A DNA stretch of 64,000 nt from contig PXRK01000067.1 of NCBI GenBank assembly GCA_003021015.1, positions 1-64,000 on the forward strand, given 5' to 3'. This document shows, in pieces, positions 25,419-33,815 of this stretch; within the stretch, counting starts at the first letter, position 1, and each line of letters starts with the position of its first letter. Made by a program: the position numbers and the translations under genes. The notes below the pieces were generated by a model. It did not search any database. It worked only from the letters and a program-made list of their open reading frames with translations, and was not told the origin of the DNA. The DNA is from Halobacteriales archaeon QS_4_66_20 (GTDB lineage Archaea > Halobacteriota > Halobacteria > Halobacteriales > Haloarculaceae).

Positions 25419-26759
25419 ATGGTCGACCTCGTGCTCTCGACCGGCCAGCTCCTGCTGGCGCTGTTTCTGGTGGTGCTGAACGGCTTTTTCGTCGCCTCGG
25501 AGTTCGCGCTGGTGCGGATCCGTTCGACTGCGGTCGACCGCCTGGTCAAAGAGGGCCGGGCCGGGTCGGGCGCCCTGCGGCAGGCCGTGGACAACCTCGA
25601 CGACTACCTCGCGACCACGCAGCTGGGCATCACCATCGCCTCACTGGGCCTGGGATGGGTCGGCGAGCCGGCGGTCGCGGCGCTGTTCGAACCGGTGCTC
25701 GAACCGGTGTTGCCGGCCGGCACGCTCCACCTGGTCGCGTTCGCCATCGGGTTCAGCATCATCACGTTCCTGCACGTCGTGTTCGGCGAACTCGCGCCGA
25801 AGACGATCGCCATTCAGCGCGCCGAGCGGCTGTCGCTGCTGATCGCCCCGCCGATGCGGCTGTTCTACTACCTGTTCGTTCCCGGCATCATCGTCTTCAA
25901 CGGGACCGCCAACGCGTTCACGAAGCTGCTCGGCGTCGAGCCGGCCTCCGAAACCGAGGAGACGCTGGACGAGGAGGAGCTGCTGTTGATCCTGAGCCGG
26001 TCGGGCCGGCAGGGCCAGATCGACCGCGGGGAGGTCGAGATGATCGAGCAGGTGTTCGAACTCGACGACATGACCGCCCGCACCGTGTTGGTCCCGCGGC
26101 CGGACATGGTGAGCGTCCACCCCGACACCACGCTCGCGGAGCTGCGGGACCTCGTCGCCGAGGAGGGCCACACCCGCTACCCGGTGATCGACGAGGAGGA
26201 CGACATCCACGGGTTCGTCGACGTCAAGGACGTCCTGACAGCGGTCGACGCCGAGGAGGACTGGGAGTCGATGACGGCGGCCGATCTCACCCGGGACCTG
26301 ACGATCGTCCCGGAAACGGTCGCCGTCGACGAACTGCTCGGGCGGCTCCAGGAGGAACAGAACCAGATGGCGGCGGTGATCGACGAGTGGGGCGCCATGG
26401 AGGGGATCGTCACCGTCGAGGACCTGATCGAGGAGGTCGTCGGCGAGATCCACGACGAGTTCGACTCGCCGGCGGGCGAGCCCTCGATCACCCGGATCAC
26501 CGACGGGAGCTACGCCATCGACGGCGGCGTCCCGATCGCGCAGGTCAACGACGACCTCGACGCCGCGTTCGACCCCGGCGGCACCGAGACGATCGGCGGC
26601 CTCGTCCTCGACCGCCTCGGCCGCGCGCCGGAGGTCGGGGACCGCGTCGAAACCGACGGCTTCGCCATCGAAGTCACGGACGTTGACGGCACCCGCATCT
26701 CGCAGGTCATCGCCCGGCGCAGGGACGGTGAAGCGGAGACGGCCGCTGGCGAACCGTAA
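25419..26759 (+). CDS. CNNM/CorC-type membrane protein with CBS pair (hemolysin family)
   Basis: A 446-residue protein. The N-terminal DUF21/CNNM domain (about 1-200) has several membrane segments and the pattern [20 protein letters not shown], then [19 protein letters not shown] pair follows (about 215-340; [20 protein letters not shown] and [19 protein letters not shown]). A CorC_HlyC domain closes the chain. The family is linked to Mg2+ or Co2+ efflux; the older hemolysin name is not supported functionally. It is single and followed by 32-bp tandem repeats. Confidence 0.92.
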   Translation: MVDLVLSTGQLLLALFLVVLNGFFVASEFALVRIRSTAVDRLVKEGRAGSGALRQAVDNLDDYLATTQLGITIASLGLGWVGEPAVAALFEPVLEPVLPAGTLHLVAFAIGFSIITFLHVVFGELAPKTIAIQRAERLSLLIAPPMRLFYYLFVPGIIVFNGTANAFTKLLGVEPASETEETLDEEELLLILSRSGRQGQIDRGEVEMIEQVFELDDMTARTVLVPRPDMVSVHPDTTLAELRDLVAEEGHTRYPVIDEEDDIHGFVDVKDVLTAVDAEEDWESMTAADLTRDLTIVPETVAVDELLGRLQEEQNQMAAVIDEWGAMEGIVTVEDLIEEVVGEIHDEFDSPAGEPSITRITDGSYAIDGGVPIAQVNDDLDAAFDPGGTETIGGLVLDRLGRAPEVGDRVETDGFAIEVTDVDGTRISQVIARRRDGEAETAAGEP

Positions 26760-26766
26760 CCGATCA

Positions 26767-26887
26767 GGTGACGTCGCCGCGTCCGGCGTCGCGTCTCACG
26801 TGACGTCGCCGCGCTCGGCGTCGCGTCTCACGTGACGTCGCCGCGCTCGGTGTCGCGTCTTACGTGACGTCGCCGCGCTCGGTGTCG
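26767..26887. repeat. 32-bp tandem repeat at the kynureninase 3' end
   Basis: Four copies begin at 26767, 26799, 26831 and 26863. The unit reads CGTGACGTCGCCGCGCTCGG then TGTCGCGTCTTA with small variations. The last copy is the 3' coding end and stop of the kynureninase gene. The period is not a multiple of three, so additional copies lie outside the reading frame. Confidence 0.9.
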
Positions 26888-28161
26888 TACGCCTCGTAGA
26901 CCCGCTCGTCGATGAGGTCGGCCAGGAGGTCGACGAACGCGCGGACCTCGCGGAAGCCGACGTACAGCGGCGCGGGGCAGACCCGGATCACGTTCGGCTC
27001 GCGGAAGTCGACGATTGCGCCGCGGTCCCGCAGCGCCTGGCTGAGCCGGTAGGCGTCGGGGTGCTCGATCGCGACGTGGCCGCCCCGCCGCTCGGGCTCG
27101 CGGGGCGTCCCGACGGTACAGCCCCGCTCGGCGAGCCGTTCGTCGACGAGCGTCATCAGGTAGGACGTCAGTTCGAGGGAGTTCTCGCGGATCCGGTCGA
27201 TGCCGGCCTCGTGGACGAGTTCCAGCGAGCCCGCCAGCGGCGCGGTGCTGAGCATCGGGGCGGCGCTGATCTGCCAGGCGCCGGCGTCCTCGGCGGGCGT
27301 GAACGTGAGATTCAGGTCGAACTGCGTCTCCTTCTCGTGGCCCCACCAGCCCGCGAGCGCGGGGGTCGTCCCGAAGTGCCGTTCGTTGACGTACAGCCCG
27401 GCGACGGCGCCGGGCCCGGCGTTGAGGTACTTGTAGCTACACCAGACGGCGAAGTCGACGCCGTGGGCCGACAGCTCGTGGGGGACGACGCCGACGGAGT
27501 GGGCGAGGTCGAACCCCGCGAGCACGTCGCGCTCGTGGGCCGCCTCGGTGATCGCTTCGACATCGAGCAGTTGGCCGCTGCGGAACAGCACCGACGGCAT
27601 GAACACGATGCCGACGTCGCGCTCGTCCATCGCCGCGACGACGTCCTCGGTGGCGATGGTGCGGCCGTCGCGGCTTTCGACGAGGTGGAGGTGCTCGTCG
27701 GGGTCGAGCCCACGCTGGCGGAGCTGTGCCCGGATGGCGTAGTGATCAGTGGGAAAGTCGAGTTCGTTGACCAGCACGCCGCGGTCGTCGTCGGCGTCAA
27801 GCGTGTCGAGGAAGGTGCCGATCAGGGTGTGGATGTTCACCGTCGTCGTGCCGGTGACGATGCACTCCTCGCCCGCGGCGCCGAGCAGCGGCGCGAGGTC
27901 GTCGCCCAGCGATTCGCCGTAGGTGAACCACGGCGGGTCGCTCTCCGTCCACCCGCGGATGCCGTACTCGCGCCAGGCCGACAGCATCGCGTCGACGTGT
28001 TGCTCGACGGCGTCAGACACCGGCCCCAGCGAGTTGCCGTCGAGGTACAGCTCGTCGGGCAGGTGAAACCGATCCGCGAAGTCGGCGAGCGGGTCCGCCG
28101 CGTCCCGCTCGCGTGCGTACGCCTCCCCGAGGTCGTGCGTGCGTGCGAGGTCGCCGTCCAT
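26860..28161 (-). CDS. kynU: Kynureninase
   Basis: A 433-residue PLP enzyme of the aminotransferase class V fold. LYLDGNSLGPVSDAV near the N-terminus and the PLP-lysine segment WCSYKYLNAGPGAVAG (about 243-258) are diagnostic. Others are DLAHSVGVVPHEL and GWWGHEKETQF. It cleaves kynurenine or 3-hydroxykynurenine to anthranilates plus alanine. No tryptophan dioxygenase or formamidase gene is adjacent, so the pathway must be completed elsewhere. The 3' end is part of a 32-bp tandem repeat. Confidence 0.95.
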   Translation of the reverse strand: MDGDLARTHDLGEAYARERDAADPLADFADRFHLPDELYLDGNSLGPVSDAVEQHVDAMLSAWREYGIRGWTESDPPWFTYGESLGDDLAPLLGAAGEECIVTGTTTVNIHTLIGTFLDTLDADDDRGVLVNELDFPTDHYAIRAQLRQRGLDPDEHLHLVESRDGRTIATEDVVAAMDERDVGIVFMPSVLFRSGQLLDVEAITEAAHERDVLAGFDLAHSVGVVPHELSAHGVDFAVWCSYKYLNAGPGAVAGLYVNERHFGTTPALAGWWGHEKETQFDLNLTFTPAEDAGAWQISAAPMLSTAPLAGSLELVHEAGIDRIRENSLELTSYLMTLVDERLAERGCTVGTPREPERRGGHVAIEHPDAYRLSQALRDRGAIVDFREPNVIRVCPAPLYVGFREVRAFVDLLADLIDERVYEAYDTERGDVT

Positions 28162-28429
28162 ACTCTTTCATTCGAGCGCAGCCACAGGAATCTATCGACA
28201 CCCGGCGCCGCGGTGGTACGTGTATCGGTACCATGACACGCGCAATCGGGAACTATCGATCCGGCGGGAATCGGCCGTTTGTCGTCCGATCCTGACATCT
28301 CTCGCCCCAGATCGTCCGATACTCGTGTTCCTATCTGGATTCCTCGATTAACAAAACGCGACTGAATGGCCGAGATAGTGGACAATGATCGGAAGCGTTA
28401 TCCGTCTTTCCGGCGTTTGTTCACTCGCA

Positions 28430-28624
28430 ATGGCAAACGGTACGGTGGATTTCTTCCACGACACTGGCGGTTACGGTTTCATCGAGACTGAGGATGCGGA
28501 CGAGGACGTTTTCTTCCACATGGAGGACGTCGGCGGCCCGGACCTCGAAGAAGGCACAGAGATCGAATTCGACATCGAATCAGCACCGAAAGGCCCCCGC
28601 GCGACGAACGTCGTCCGCAACTGA
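28430..28624 (+). CDS. cspA: Cold-shock domain protein CspA
   Basis: A protein of 64 residues from the ATG at 28430. It has RNP-1-like GGYGFIET and RNP-2-like DVFFHMEDV, with the usual start MANGTVDFF. It binds single-stranded RNA or DNA as a chaperone. The stop codon TGA at 28622-28624 is the left flank of a type B MITE-like element. Confidence 0.96.
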   Translation: MANGTVDFFHDTGGYGFIETEDADEDVFFHMEDVGGPDLEEGTEIEFDIESAPKGPRATNVVRN

Positions 28625-28704
28625 TACTGAGTGTTGTGACTGTTTCCCGGGTCAACCGCACGACCGCGTGCAGTTGATCCCGGAACGACTCACAACAATC
28701 AGTA
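28625..28704. mobile_element. MITE-like element, type B (diverged)
   Basis: An 80-bp element with ends TACTGAGTGTTGTGA / TCACAACAATCAGTA and an inner hairpin (GGGTCAACCGCACG...CGTGCAGTTGATCCC). Flanks are TGA (28622-28624, the cspA stop) and TCA (28705-28707). It is a relative of the identical pair at 32128 and 46055. Confidence 0.85.
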
Positions 28705-28869
28705 TCAGGGCCGGGTCCACCCCGACGTCTTCTGACGACGGGACGCGACCGGTTTTTTCGGTTTTTGACGGTGCTTGCTGAGCCGGTGGCTCGCTCTGTT
28801 ACCTGTACAGCCAGGACGATGGCGTCACCGCAGAAGGAGAGCGTCCTCGCGTCCGGAGCGGCCGCGTCC

Positions 28870-30021
28870 CTACCGTTCCTCGATCGGAACGAACTCGCGG
28901 ATATCCGGGCCGACGTAGCGGCCGCGCGGCCGGATGAGGCGGTTGTCCTGCCAGTACTCCAGGACGTGCGCGACCCAGCCGCCCGAGCGGGACATCGCGA
29001 AGATGGGCGTGTACATGTCGATGGGGATGCCGAGGTTGTAGTAGACCGACCCGGAGTAGTAGTCGACGTTCGGGGCGATGCCCTTCGCGGGGAGCGCCAT
29101 CTCCTCGGTGAGGTACTCCTCGATGGTGCTGGTGTAATCGAGCCACTTCGACTCGCCGGTTTCCTCGGAGAGGTCAGCGAGTTTGGACTGGAGGATCTTC
29201 GCCCGCGGGTCCTTGACGTTGTAGACGCGGTGGCCCCAGCCGGGGATGCGCCCGCCGGCGTCGATGCGGTCTTTCACCCACTGCAGGGGGTCCTTGCTGG
29301 AGCCGTCGACCTCCTGGAGCACCTCCATGACGTCCTGGTTGGCGCCGCCGTGGAGCGGCCCCGAGAGCGCGCCGATGCCGCCGGTGACGGCGCTGTACAG
29401 GTCCGCCTGCGTCGAGGCGATCACCATCGCGGTGAACGTCGAGGCGTTCAGCCCGTGGTCGGCGTGGAGGATCAGCGCCATGTCGAACGTCTCCTCGGCG
29501 ACGCCGCCGGGCTCCTCGCCGGTCAGCATGTACAGGAAGTTGCCGGCATGCGAGAGGTCCTCGCGGGGCTCGATCGGCTCCTCGCCGCGGCGGAGCCGGT
29601 CGTAGGCGGCCAAAAGCGTCGGGATCTTGGCGACGACCCGGCGGCCCTCGCGTCGCGTCGCGTCCGCGTCCTCGACGTCCTTGTCGGGCTCGGGTTCGGC
29701 GGCCGAGAGCAACGAGACGCCGGTTCGCAGCGCCGCCATCGGCGTCTCGTCGGCCTCGGCCAGGTCGGCGAGGGTGTCCAGCACCCCCCCGGAGACGGCA
29801 CGGTCGGCCGCCATCGAGTCGGAAAACCCCGCGAGCTGCTGCTCCGTCGGAAGCTCGCCGTACCACAGCAGATGGAGCACTTCCTCGTAGCTCGCCTCTC
29901 GCGCAAGGTCCTCGATATCGTAACCCCGGTAGATCAGCTGTCCCGCGTCCCCGTCGATGTCGCTGAGCGACGACTCGGCGACGAGCACGCCTTCGAGTCC
30001 CTTGCTGAGTTGCTCGGACAT
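28870..30021 (-). CDS. citZ: Citrate synthase
   Basis: A 383-residue citrate synthase. It has the N-terminal EGVLVAESSLSDIDG and IYRGYDIEDLA, and the catalytic His and Asp segments LILHADHGLNASTFTAMV, PLHGGANQDVMEVL, IPGWGHRVYNVKDPRA and GIPIDMYTPIFAMSR. It condenses acetyl-CoA with oxaloacetate. The size and the short N-terminus fit the archaeal/Gram-positive type. A nested pair of MITE-like elements starts 41 bp upstream of the start codon, within or next to the promoter. Confidence 0.97.
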   Translation of the reverse strand: MSEQLSKGLEGVLVAESSLSDIDGDAGQLIYRGYDIEDLAREASYEEVLHLLWYGELPTEQQLAGFSDSMAADRAVSGGVLDTLADLAEADETPMAALRTGVSLLSAAEPEPDKDVEDADATRREGRRVVAKIPTLLAAYDRLRRGEEPIEPREDLSHAGNFLYMLTGEEPGGVAEETFDMALILHADHGLNASTFTAMVIASTQADLYSAVTGGIGALSGPLHGGANQDVMEVLQEVDGSSKDPLQWVKDRIDAGGRIPGWGHRVYNVKDPRAKILQSKLADLSEETGESKWLDYTSTIEEYLTEEMALPAKGIAPNVDYYSGSVYYNLGIPIDMYTPIFAMSRSGGWVAHVLEYWQDNRLIRPRGRYVGPDIREFVPIEER

Positions 30022-30061
30022 GATAGTCGAACTTCTCAGTGCTTTCGGAAAATCATTGTGA

Positions 30062-30280
30062 TACTGCCGGACGTGATTCCGTTACCACCCGGATAGCGCT
30101 CAGCAGCTGAGACAACCGAAAACCCCAGTCTGATACTGGTGGCTGTACGTACGTGAAAACTCGAATTGAGAATCCAGGCGGAACGGGTCTGTATTCTCAG
30201 AGAGCAGAAACTGGCGAGTAAAAGAATTACAGCCACCAGTATGAGCATCACTCGGAGTAACATAGTCACGTCCGGCAGTA
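30062..30280. mobile_element. Outer MITE-like element, interrupted
   Basis: The ends TACTGCCGGACGTGA / TCACGTCCGGCAGTA are flanked by TGA at 30059-30061 and TGA at 30281-30283. A complete type C element plus its 3-bp duplication (111 bp) sits inside, so the outer element was originally 108 bp. Confidence 0.88.
30134..30241. mobile_element. Inner type C MITE-like element
   Basis: A 108-bp element with ends TACTGGTGGCTGTA / TACAGCCACCAGTA and flanks TGA at 30131-30133 and 30242-30244. It is nearly identical, in inverse orientation, to 5735-5842. Confidence 0.9.
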
Positions 30281-30329
30281 TGAATCGTCCTCATTTTCCC
30301 TGCCAGGATGGCGACGGCAGGCGGGCTCG

Positions 30330-31082
30330 TCACTCGCCTTTCGGTCGGACCAGGTCGGCGAGCGTGACGATCGAGCCGAGGATCCAGCCGACGGGGAACG
30401 AGACGACGAACCAGATGATGACGTGGTGGTACGCCTGGCGCTCGAAGTTCTCCTCGAGATAGTCGATGAGGCCGAACACGCTCGGGCCCTCGTTGACGAA
30501 CCACGACGCCAGCGAGTCGCTCCGGGTGAGGATGAGGTCGGCGAGGTACGTCGAGAACAGCGCGGCGACGACCGGCGGCAGGAAGATCGCTGTGATCGCG
30601 AACGGGTAGGCGAACAGCACGGTGAGCGGCCGGCCGTCGAGCCGCCAGAACCCGTAGGACAGCGCCGAGGAGACGATCGCCACGGCGCTGGCCGCGGCAA
30701 TCGCTATCGGCCCGTTCGAGGAGAACGCCCACTGGAACTGGAAGTACACCAGCGCCGCGAGGCCACCCCACAGCACGGTGAACATCACCACGACACCGAC
30801 AACGCCCAGGCGGACCGCAGTGACGTTGATCTTCCGGGTCTGGTAGCGGAAGAAGTAGCCGAGCAACACGAGCGGGTAGACGATGCTTACGACGGGGACG
30901 CCCAGCGCCGACCAGAGCCGGTAGGAGATCACCTCGCCGGTCTTCTCGGGCTCCCACTTGCCGAGAACGGTGTCGGCGGCATCTCGCTGGCGGGGGAAGA
31001 CGAACTCCATCCACGTCTCGTGCATCACCCTGACGTCGTACTTGATCGCCTCGACCAGCGTCTGCTCGTTCCCGGCAGCCAT
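30330..31082 (-). CDS. Polytopic membrane protein of unknown function
   Basis: A 250-residue protein with about five to six membrane segments (roughly 57-78, 88-112, 125-145, 155-180 and 222-242). It begins MAAGNEQTLVEAIKYDVRVM and has a basic loop FRYQTRKIN. I do not recognise the family. It is similar in style to haloarchaeal hypothetical membrane proteins. Single gene between the nested MITE and the aldo/keto reductase. Confidence 0.75.
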   Translation of the reverse strand: MAAGNEQTLVEAIKYDVRVMHETWMEFVFPRQRDAADTVLGKWEPEKTGEVISYRLWSALGVPVVSIVYPLVLLGYFFRYQTRKINVTAVRLGVVGVVVMFTVLWGGLAALVYFQFQWAFSSNGPIAIAAASAVAIVSSALSYGFWRLDGRPLTVLFAYPFAITAIFLPPVVAALFSTYLADLILTRSDSLASWFVNEGPSVFGLIDYLEENFERQAYHHVIIWFVVSFPVGWILGSIVTLADLVRPKGE

Positions 31083-31196
31083 GGTGGCCCATTTGCCCCC
31101 CCTTAGTATATGCTTTCGTGATTGCGTCCGGCCAAAACAGTTACAGGAAACGGCGTCCCTGCGTCGATGAAGTCGCCCTCGTCGGCCACACAGCGG

Positions 31197-32024
31197 CTAC
31201 CAGCTCTCGGGCGCGAAGTCGGGATTGATTTCCCGGTTGGTCCGGCCGATGTCGTCGATCTGTGCGACGTCCCCTTCGTCGAGCGAGATTCCGAGGCTCT
31301 CGTAGTTGTCGCGGATGTGCGCCTCGCTCGTCGCCTTCGGGACCGCGGTCACACCGTTCTCGCGGAGCCAGGCGAGTGCGACCTGCGGCGCGCTCGCGTC
31401 GTGTTTCCTCGCGACTGCCTCCAGCGCCGGGTGTCCGATGACCTCGCCCCGCGCCAGCGGCGAGTACGCGACCAGTTCGAGGTCGGTTTCCTCGGCGTAC
31501 GCCCGGAGCTCCGTCTGCGGGAGGAACGGGTGCATCTCGACCTGGTTGGCGAACACCGGCGCGTCGAGCACCTCGCGCGCGCGGTCGATGTGTTCCGGTT
31601 CGAAGTTCGAGACCCCGACGTTGCGGATCAGCCCCTCGTCGTAGAGGTCGTCGAACGCCGGCAGGGTCGCCTCGGGGTCGTACTCGCCGGCCGGCCAGTG
31701 GACGTACAGCAGGTCGACGTAGTCGATGCCGAGTTTCTGCAGGCTCGCCCGCGTCGTGGAGACGACGCTGTCGGGGTCGAGGTTGGTGAACCAGATTTTC
31801 GTTGCCAGGAAAACGTCATCGCGGTCGACGTCAGCGGCGGCGATCCCCTCGCCGACGGCCGCCTCGTTGCCGTAGACCTGGGCCGTGTCGACGTGCCGGT
31901 AGCCCAGCTCCAGGGCCGTCCGCACGCTCTCTGCACACTGCTCGTGGTCGTCGTTCTGCCAGGTGCCGAGACCGAGCATCGGCATACCACTGGCTGTCGG
32001 GTCGGTCGTCGCAGGTTGCTCCAT
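31197..32024 (-). CDS. Aldo/keto reductase
   Basis: A protein of 275 residues from the ATG at 32024; the in-frame upstream extension reads through MITE-derived DNA. It has the NADP(H)-dependent (alpha/beta)8 barrel with the start MPMLGLGTWQN, Asp-Tyr region HVDTAQVYGNEAAVGEG, LYVHWPAGEYDP and RNVGVSNFEPEHI. A 2,5-diketo-gluconate reductase-like general aldehyde/ketone reductase. Substrate unknown. Confidence 0.93.
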   Translation of the reverse strand: MEQPATTDPTASGMPMLGLGTWQNDDHEQCAESVRTALELGYRHVDTAQVYGNEAAVGEGIAAADVDRDDVFLATKIWFTNLDPDSVVSTTRASLQKLGIDYVDLLYVHWPAGEYDPEATLPAFDDLYDEGLIRNVGVSNFEPEHIDRAREVLDAPVFANQVEMHPFLPQTELRAYAEETDLELVAYSPLARGEVIGHPALEAVARKHDASAPQVALAWLRENGVTAVPKATSEAHIRDNYESLGISLDEGDVAQIDDIGRTNREINPDFAPESW

Positions 32025-32060
32025 ATCCACAGGTAGGTCGCAGGACGGAAATGGATTTGG

Positions 32061-32100
32061 ACGTGAAACCGCCGCTACTGCGATGTGGGGCCGAAAACAG
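32061..32100. repeat. Type A MITE interior fragment
   Basis: ACGTGAAACCGCCGCTACTG then CGATGTGGGGCCGAAAA matches the right half of the type A interior. It lies about 40 bp upstream of the aldo/keto reductase start, where its promoter would be. Confidence 0.6.
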
Positions 32101-32127
32101 CCAGGCACGCACCGCAGTTCGCTATGA

Positions 32128-32207
32128 TAGTGATTATTGTGAGTCGTTCCGGGATCGACCGCGGTACTGCGTGCGGTCGACCCGGTAAACAGTCACAATA
32201 ATCACTA
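32128..32207. mobile_element. MITE-like element, type B
   Basis: An 80-bp element with ends TAGTGATTATTGTGA / TCACAATAATCACTA and an internal hairpin around GGGATCGACC / GGTCGACCC. Flanks are TGA at 32125-32127 and 32208-32210. It is identical to 46055-46134. Its right end supplies the TAG stop of the helix-hairpin-helix gene on the minus strand. Confidence 0.92.
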
Positions 32208-32684
32208 TGAGAGCCGGTCTTTCGCCCGGTCGATCCAGGACATCGCCTTGGACTCGCCGGTCTTGGCCGCGTCGGCGACCGTCTCCGGGTCCGCCTCCGC
32301 AAGATCGGCGACGGTCCCGATGTCGACGTCCGCCAGCCGATCGCTGTACGTCGGACCAATCCCGTTGATCACGTCGACCGGGTCCGCACCCGGACCGGCT
32401 TCCGGCTCTGACTCCGCGTCGCTCGCCTCCACTTTGTCCTCGGCCTCCGGTTCCAGCTCCGTCTCGGTCTCCGCCTCGACGCCGGACCCCGCGTCGGCAT
32501 CCACAGCAGTCTCCTCGGCCGCAGTCTCGGAACCCGTCTCCCCGCCCAGGCCGGCCTCTGACCCGGCGTCGTGGTCGGGTTCGCGCTCGATCGTGACGTC
32601 GGTCCCTCCTTCTCCGGGCGATTCCGTCTCCGCCCCGGCCGTCGAGAGGCCGAACACCTGCTTGATCTTTTGTAGGATACTCAT
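32205..32684 (-). CDS. Helix-hairpin-helix domain protein with acidic linker
   Basis: A 159-residue protein. The N-terminus MSILQKIKQVFGLS precedes a long Glu/Ala/Asp-rich low-complexity linker (about 20-100). The C-terminus has a helix-hairpin-helix motif VDVINGIGPTYSDRLADVDIG, then TVADLAEADPETVADAA (about 102-145), as in DUF4332-type or DNA-polymerase-associated domains. Predicted non-sequence-specific nucleic acid binding. The stop (TAG) lies inside a MITE end, so the natural C-terminus was altered by the insertion. Start ATG at 32684. Confidence 0.82.
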   Translation of the reverse strand: MSILQKIKQVFGLSTAGAETESPGEGGTDVTIEREPDHDAGSEAGLGGETGSETAAEETAVDADAGSGVEAETETELEPEAEDKVEASDAESEPEAGPGADPVDVINGIGPTYSDRLADVDIGTVADLAEADPETVADAAKTGESKAMSWIDRAKDRLS

Positions 32685-32867
32685 ACCTGATTATTGCAGT
32701 GGGGCCCACTTAACTGTAGGCGGCTCTCACGTCGTTCTCAGGGGTGATAGCAGTATTCTTCGGATTCTGAATAGGAGATACCGTCGTCGTATGCTGGTAT
32801 AGTCCTAATCGCTCGAATCAAAATATCGGATTATTTTGGAAATAAGGAGCGCAGTAATGTGGGAATA
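32685..32867. other. AT-rich gene-free interval
   Basis: The stretch from about 32740 to 32860 is clearly AT-richer than its neighbours. I see no convincing gene. It is bordered on the right by a type A element. Confidence 0.4.
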
Positions 32868-32976
32868 TACTGATTGTTGTGACTCGTTACCGCCGTGTAT
32901 TCCTCAGACGCCAGTTTCGGGGCGTGAAACCGCCGCTATTGCGATGTGGTGTCGAAAATAATCACAACAATCAGTA
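32868..32976. mobile_element. MITE-like element, type A
   Basis: A 109-bp element with ends TACTGATTGTTGTGA / TCACAACAATCAGTA. Its interior is the reverse of the copy at 45937 and matches those at 43727 and 59273. Flanking triplets are ATA and TAC, so no clean duplication is seen. Confidence 0.85.
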
Positions 32977-33028
32977 TACAGCGCCATTCTGTTACTGGTC
33001 TGTAGGGAACTGCGTGCCAGAGGCACGA

Positions 33029-33688
33029 TCAGACCGGCCACTGCTCCTGGGTGTAGGCCATCTCCCAGAACTGGTATTCGAGGCGCGCGCTCGTCAGGAA
33101 CGCCTCGCGCATCGCATCGTGCTCGCTGGGGTAACGCTCGCCACAGCGGTCGACGAACTCCCGCATCCAGGCGACCGCCTCGCGGAACTCGTCGCTGGTG
33201 TACTTCTCGATGAATGGCGTGTATCTGTGCTCGTCCTCGGCAAGTTCGGCCATGTGTTCGGCGATGTCGAGGTACCCCTGGCCGCAGGGGTAGATGGCGG
33301 CTGCGATCTCCGCGATGGAGCCCTCGTGGGCCGTCCGGACCAGATAGTTCGTGTACGCGACGCAGGTGGGCGCCTTCCCCACGGCCTCCAGGTCGCCCGG
33401 CGTCAGATCGTACCCCGCGGCGAACTCCCGGTGGAGGTCCATCTCGAAGTCCAGTATCTCGTGGGCGACGCCGAACAGGTGGGTCATTGTTTCCTCCTCG
33501 GTTGCCTTCGTACCCGCGATAGCGAACACCCGGGCGTAGTCGAGCAGGTAGCGGTAGTCCTGCTCCACCCAGTGCCGGAACGCGTCCCCGTCGAGCGTCC
33601 CCTCGGCGAGTTCCACCACGAATGGGTGCTCCTTCTGTGCGTCCCAGATGTCCGTTCCCTCCACGAGCAGGTCGTCGCTGAATGCCAT
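33029..33688 (-). CDS. tenA: TenA family protein (thiaminase II-like)
   Basis: A protein of 219 residues from the ATG at 33688. It has the TenA/PQQ-C helical fold with the family segments HPFVVELAEGTLDGDAFRHWVEQDYRYLLDYARVF (about 21-55), AYTNYLVRTA and AAIYPCGQGYLDIAE, which places a Cys in the active-site position. Such enzymes salvage thiamin pyrimidine by hydrolysing amino-pyrimidine. No other thi genes are adjacent, and I found no TPP riboswitch consensus upstream. Confidence 0.93.
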   Translation of the reverse strand: MAFSDDLLVEGTDIWDAQKEHPFVVELAEGTLDGDAFRHWVEQDYRYLLDYARVFAIAGTKATEEETMTHLFGVAHEILDFEMDLHREFAAGYDLTPGDLEAVGKAPTCVAYTNYLVRTAHEGSIAEIAAAIYPCGQGYLDIAEHMAELAEDEHRYTPFIEKYTSDEFREAVAWMREFVDRCGERYPSEHDAMREAFLTSARLEYQFWEMAYTQEQWPV

Positions 33689-33715
33689 GGTCGCGTGGAC
33701 GTACACACGCCTGGA

Positions 33716-33725
33716 GTATATATTT
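33716..33725 (-). promoter_or_regulatory. Putative TATA box of tenA
   Basis: AAATATATAC on the minus strand is centred about 32 nt before the tenA ATG at 33688, giving a near-leaderless transcript. Confidence 0.5.
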
Positions 33726-33815
33726 TGGTGGTACAACTGGGTAATTAACTCAACCTCACCAATCCATCGCGTTTCTACCAGCGACCCTACTGTCGCGTTT
33801 CTGCCGGCCGAGCAA

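Noticed and set aside
26767-26887. CRISPR array
   Set aside because: The 32-bp units are directly adjacent with no spacers, and the last unit is kynU coding sequence. It is a slippage repeat.
26828-27346. Alternative frame for the kynU 3' end
   Set aside because: It is an open frame caused by the tandem repeats and shares the strand with kynU, but has an Arg-rich nonsense product.
33689-33815. TPP riboswitch upstream of tenA
   Set aside because: I did not find the conserved TPP-aptamer segments, and the TATA-like box places the transcript start only a few bases before the ATG.
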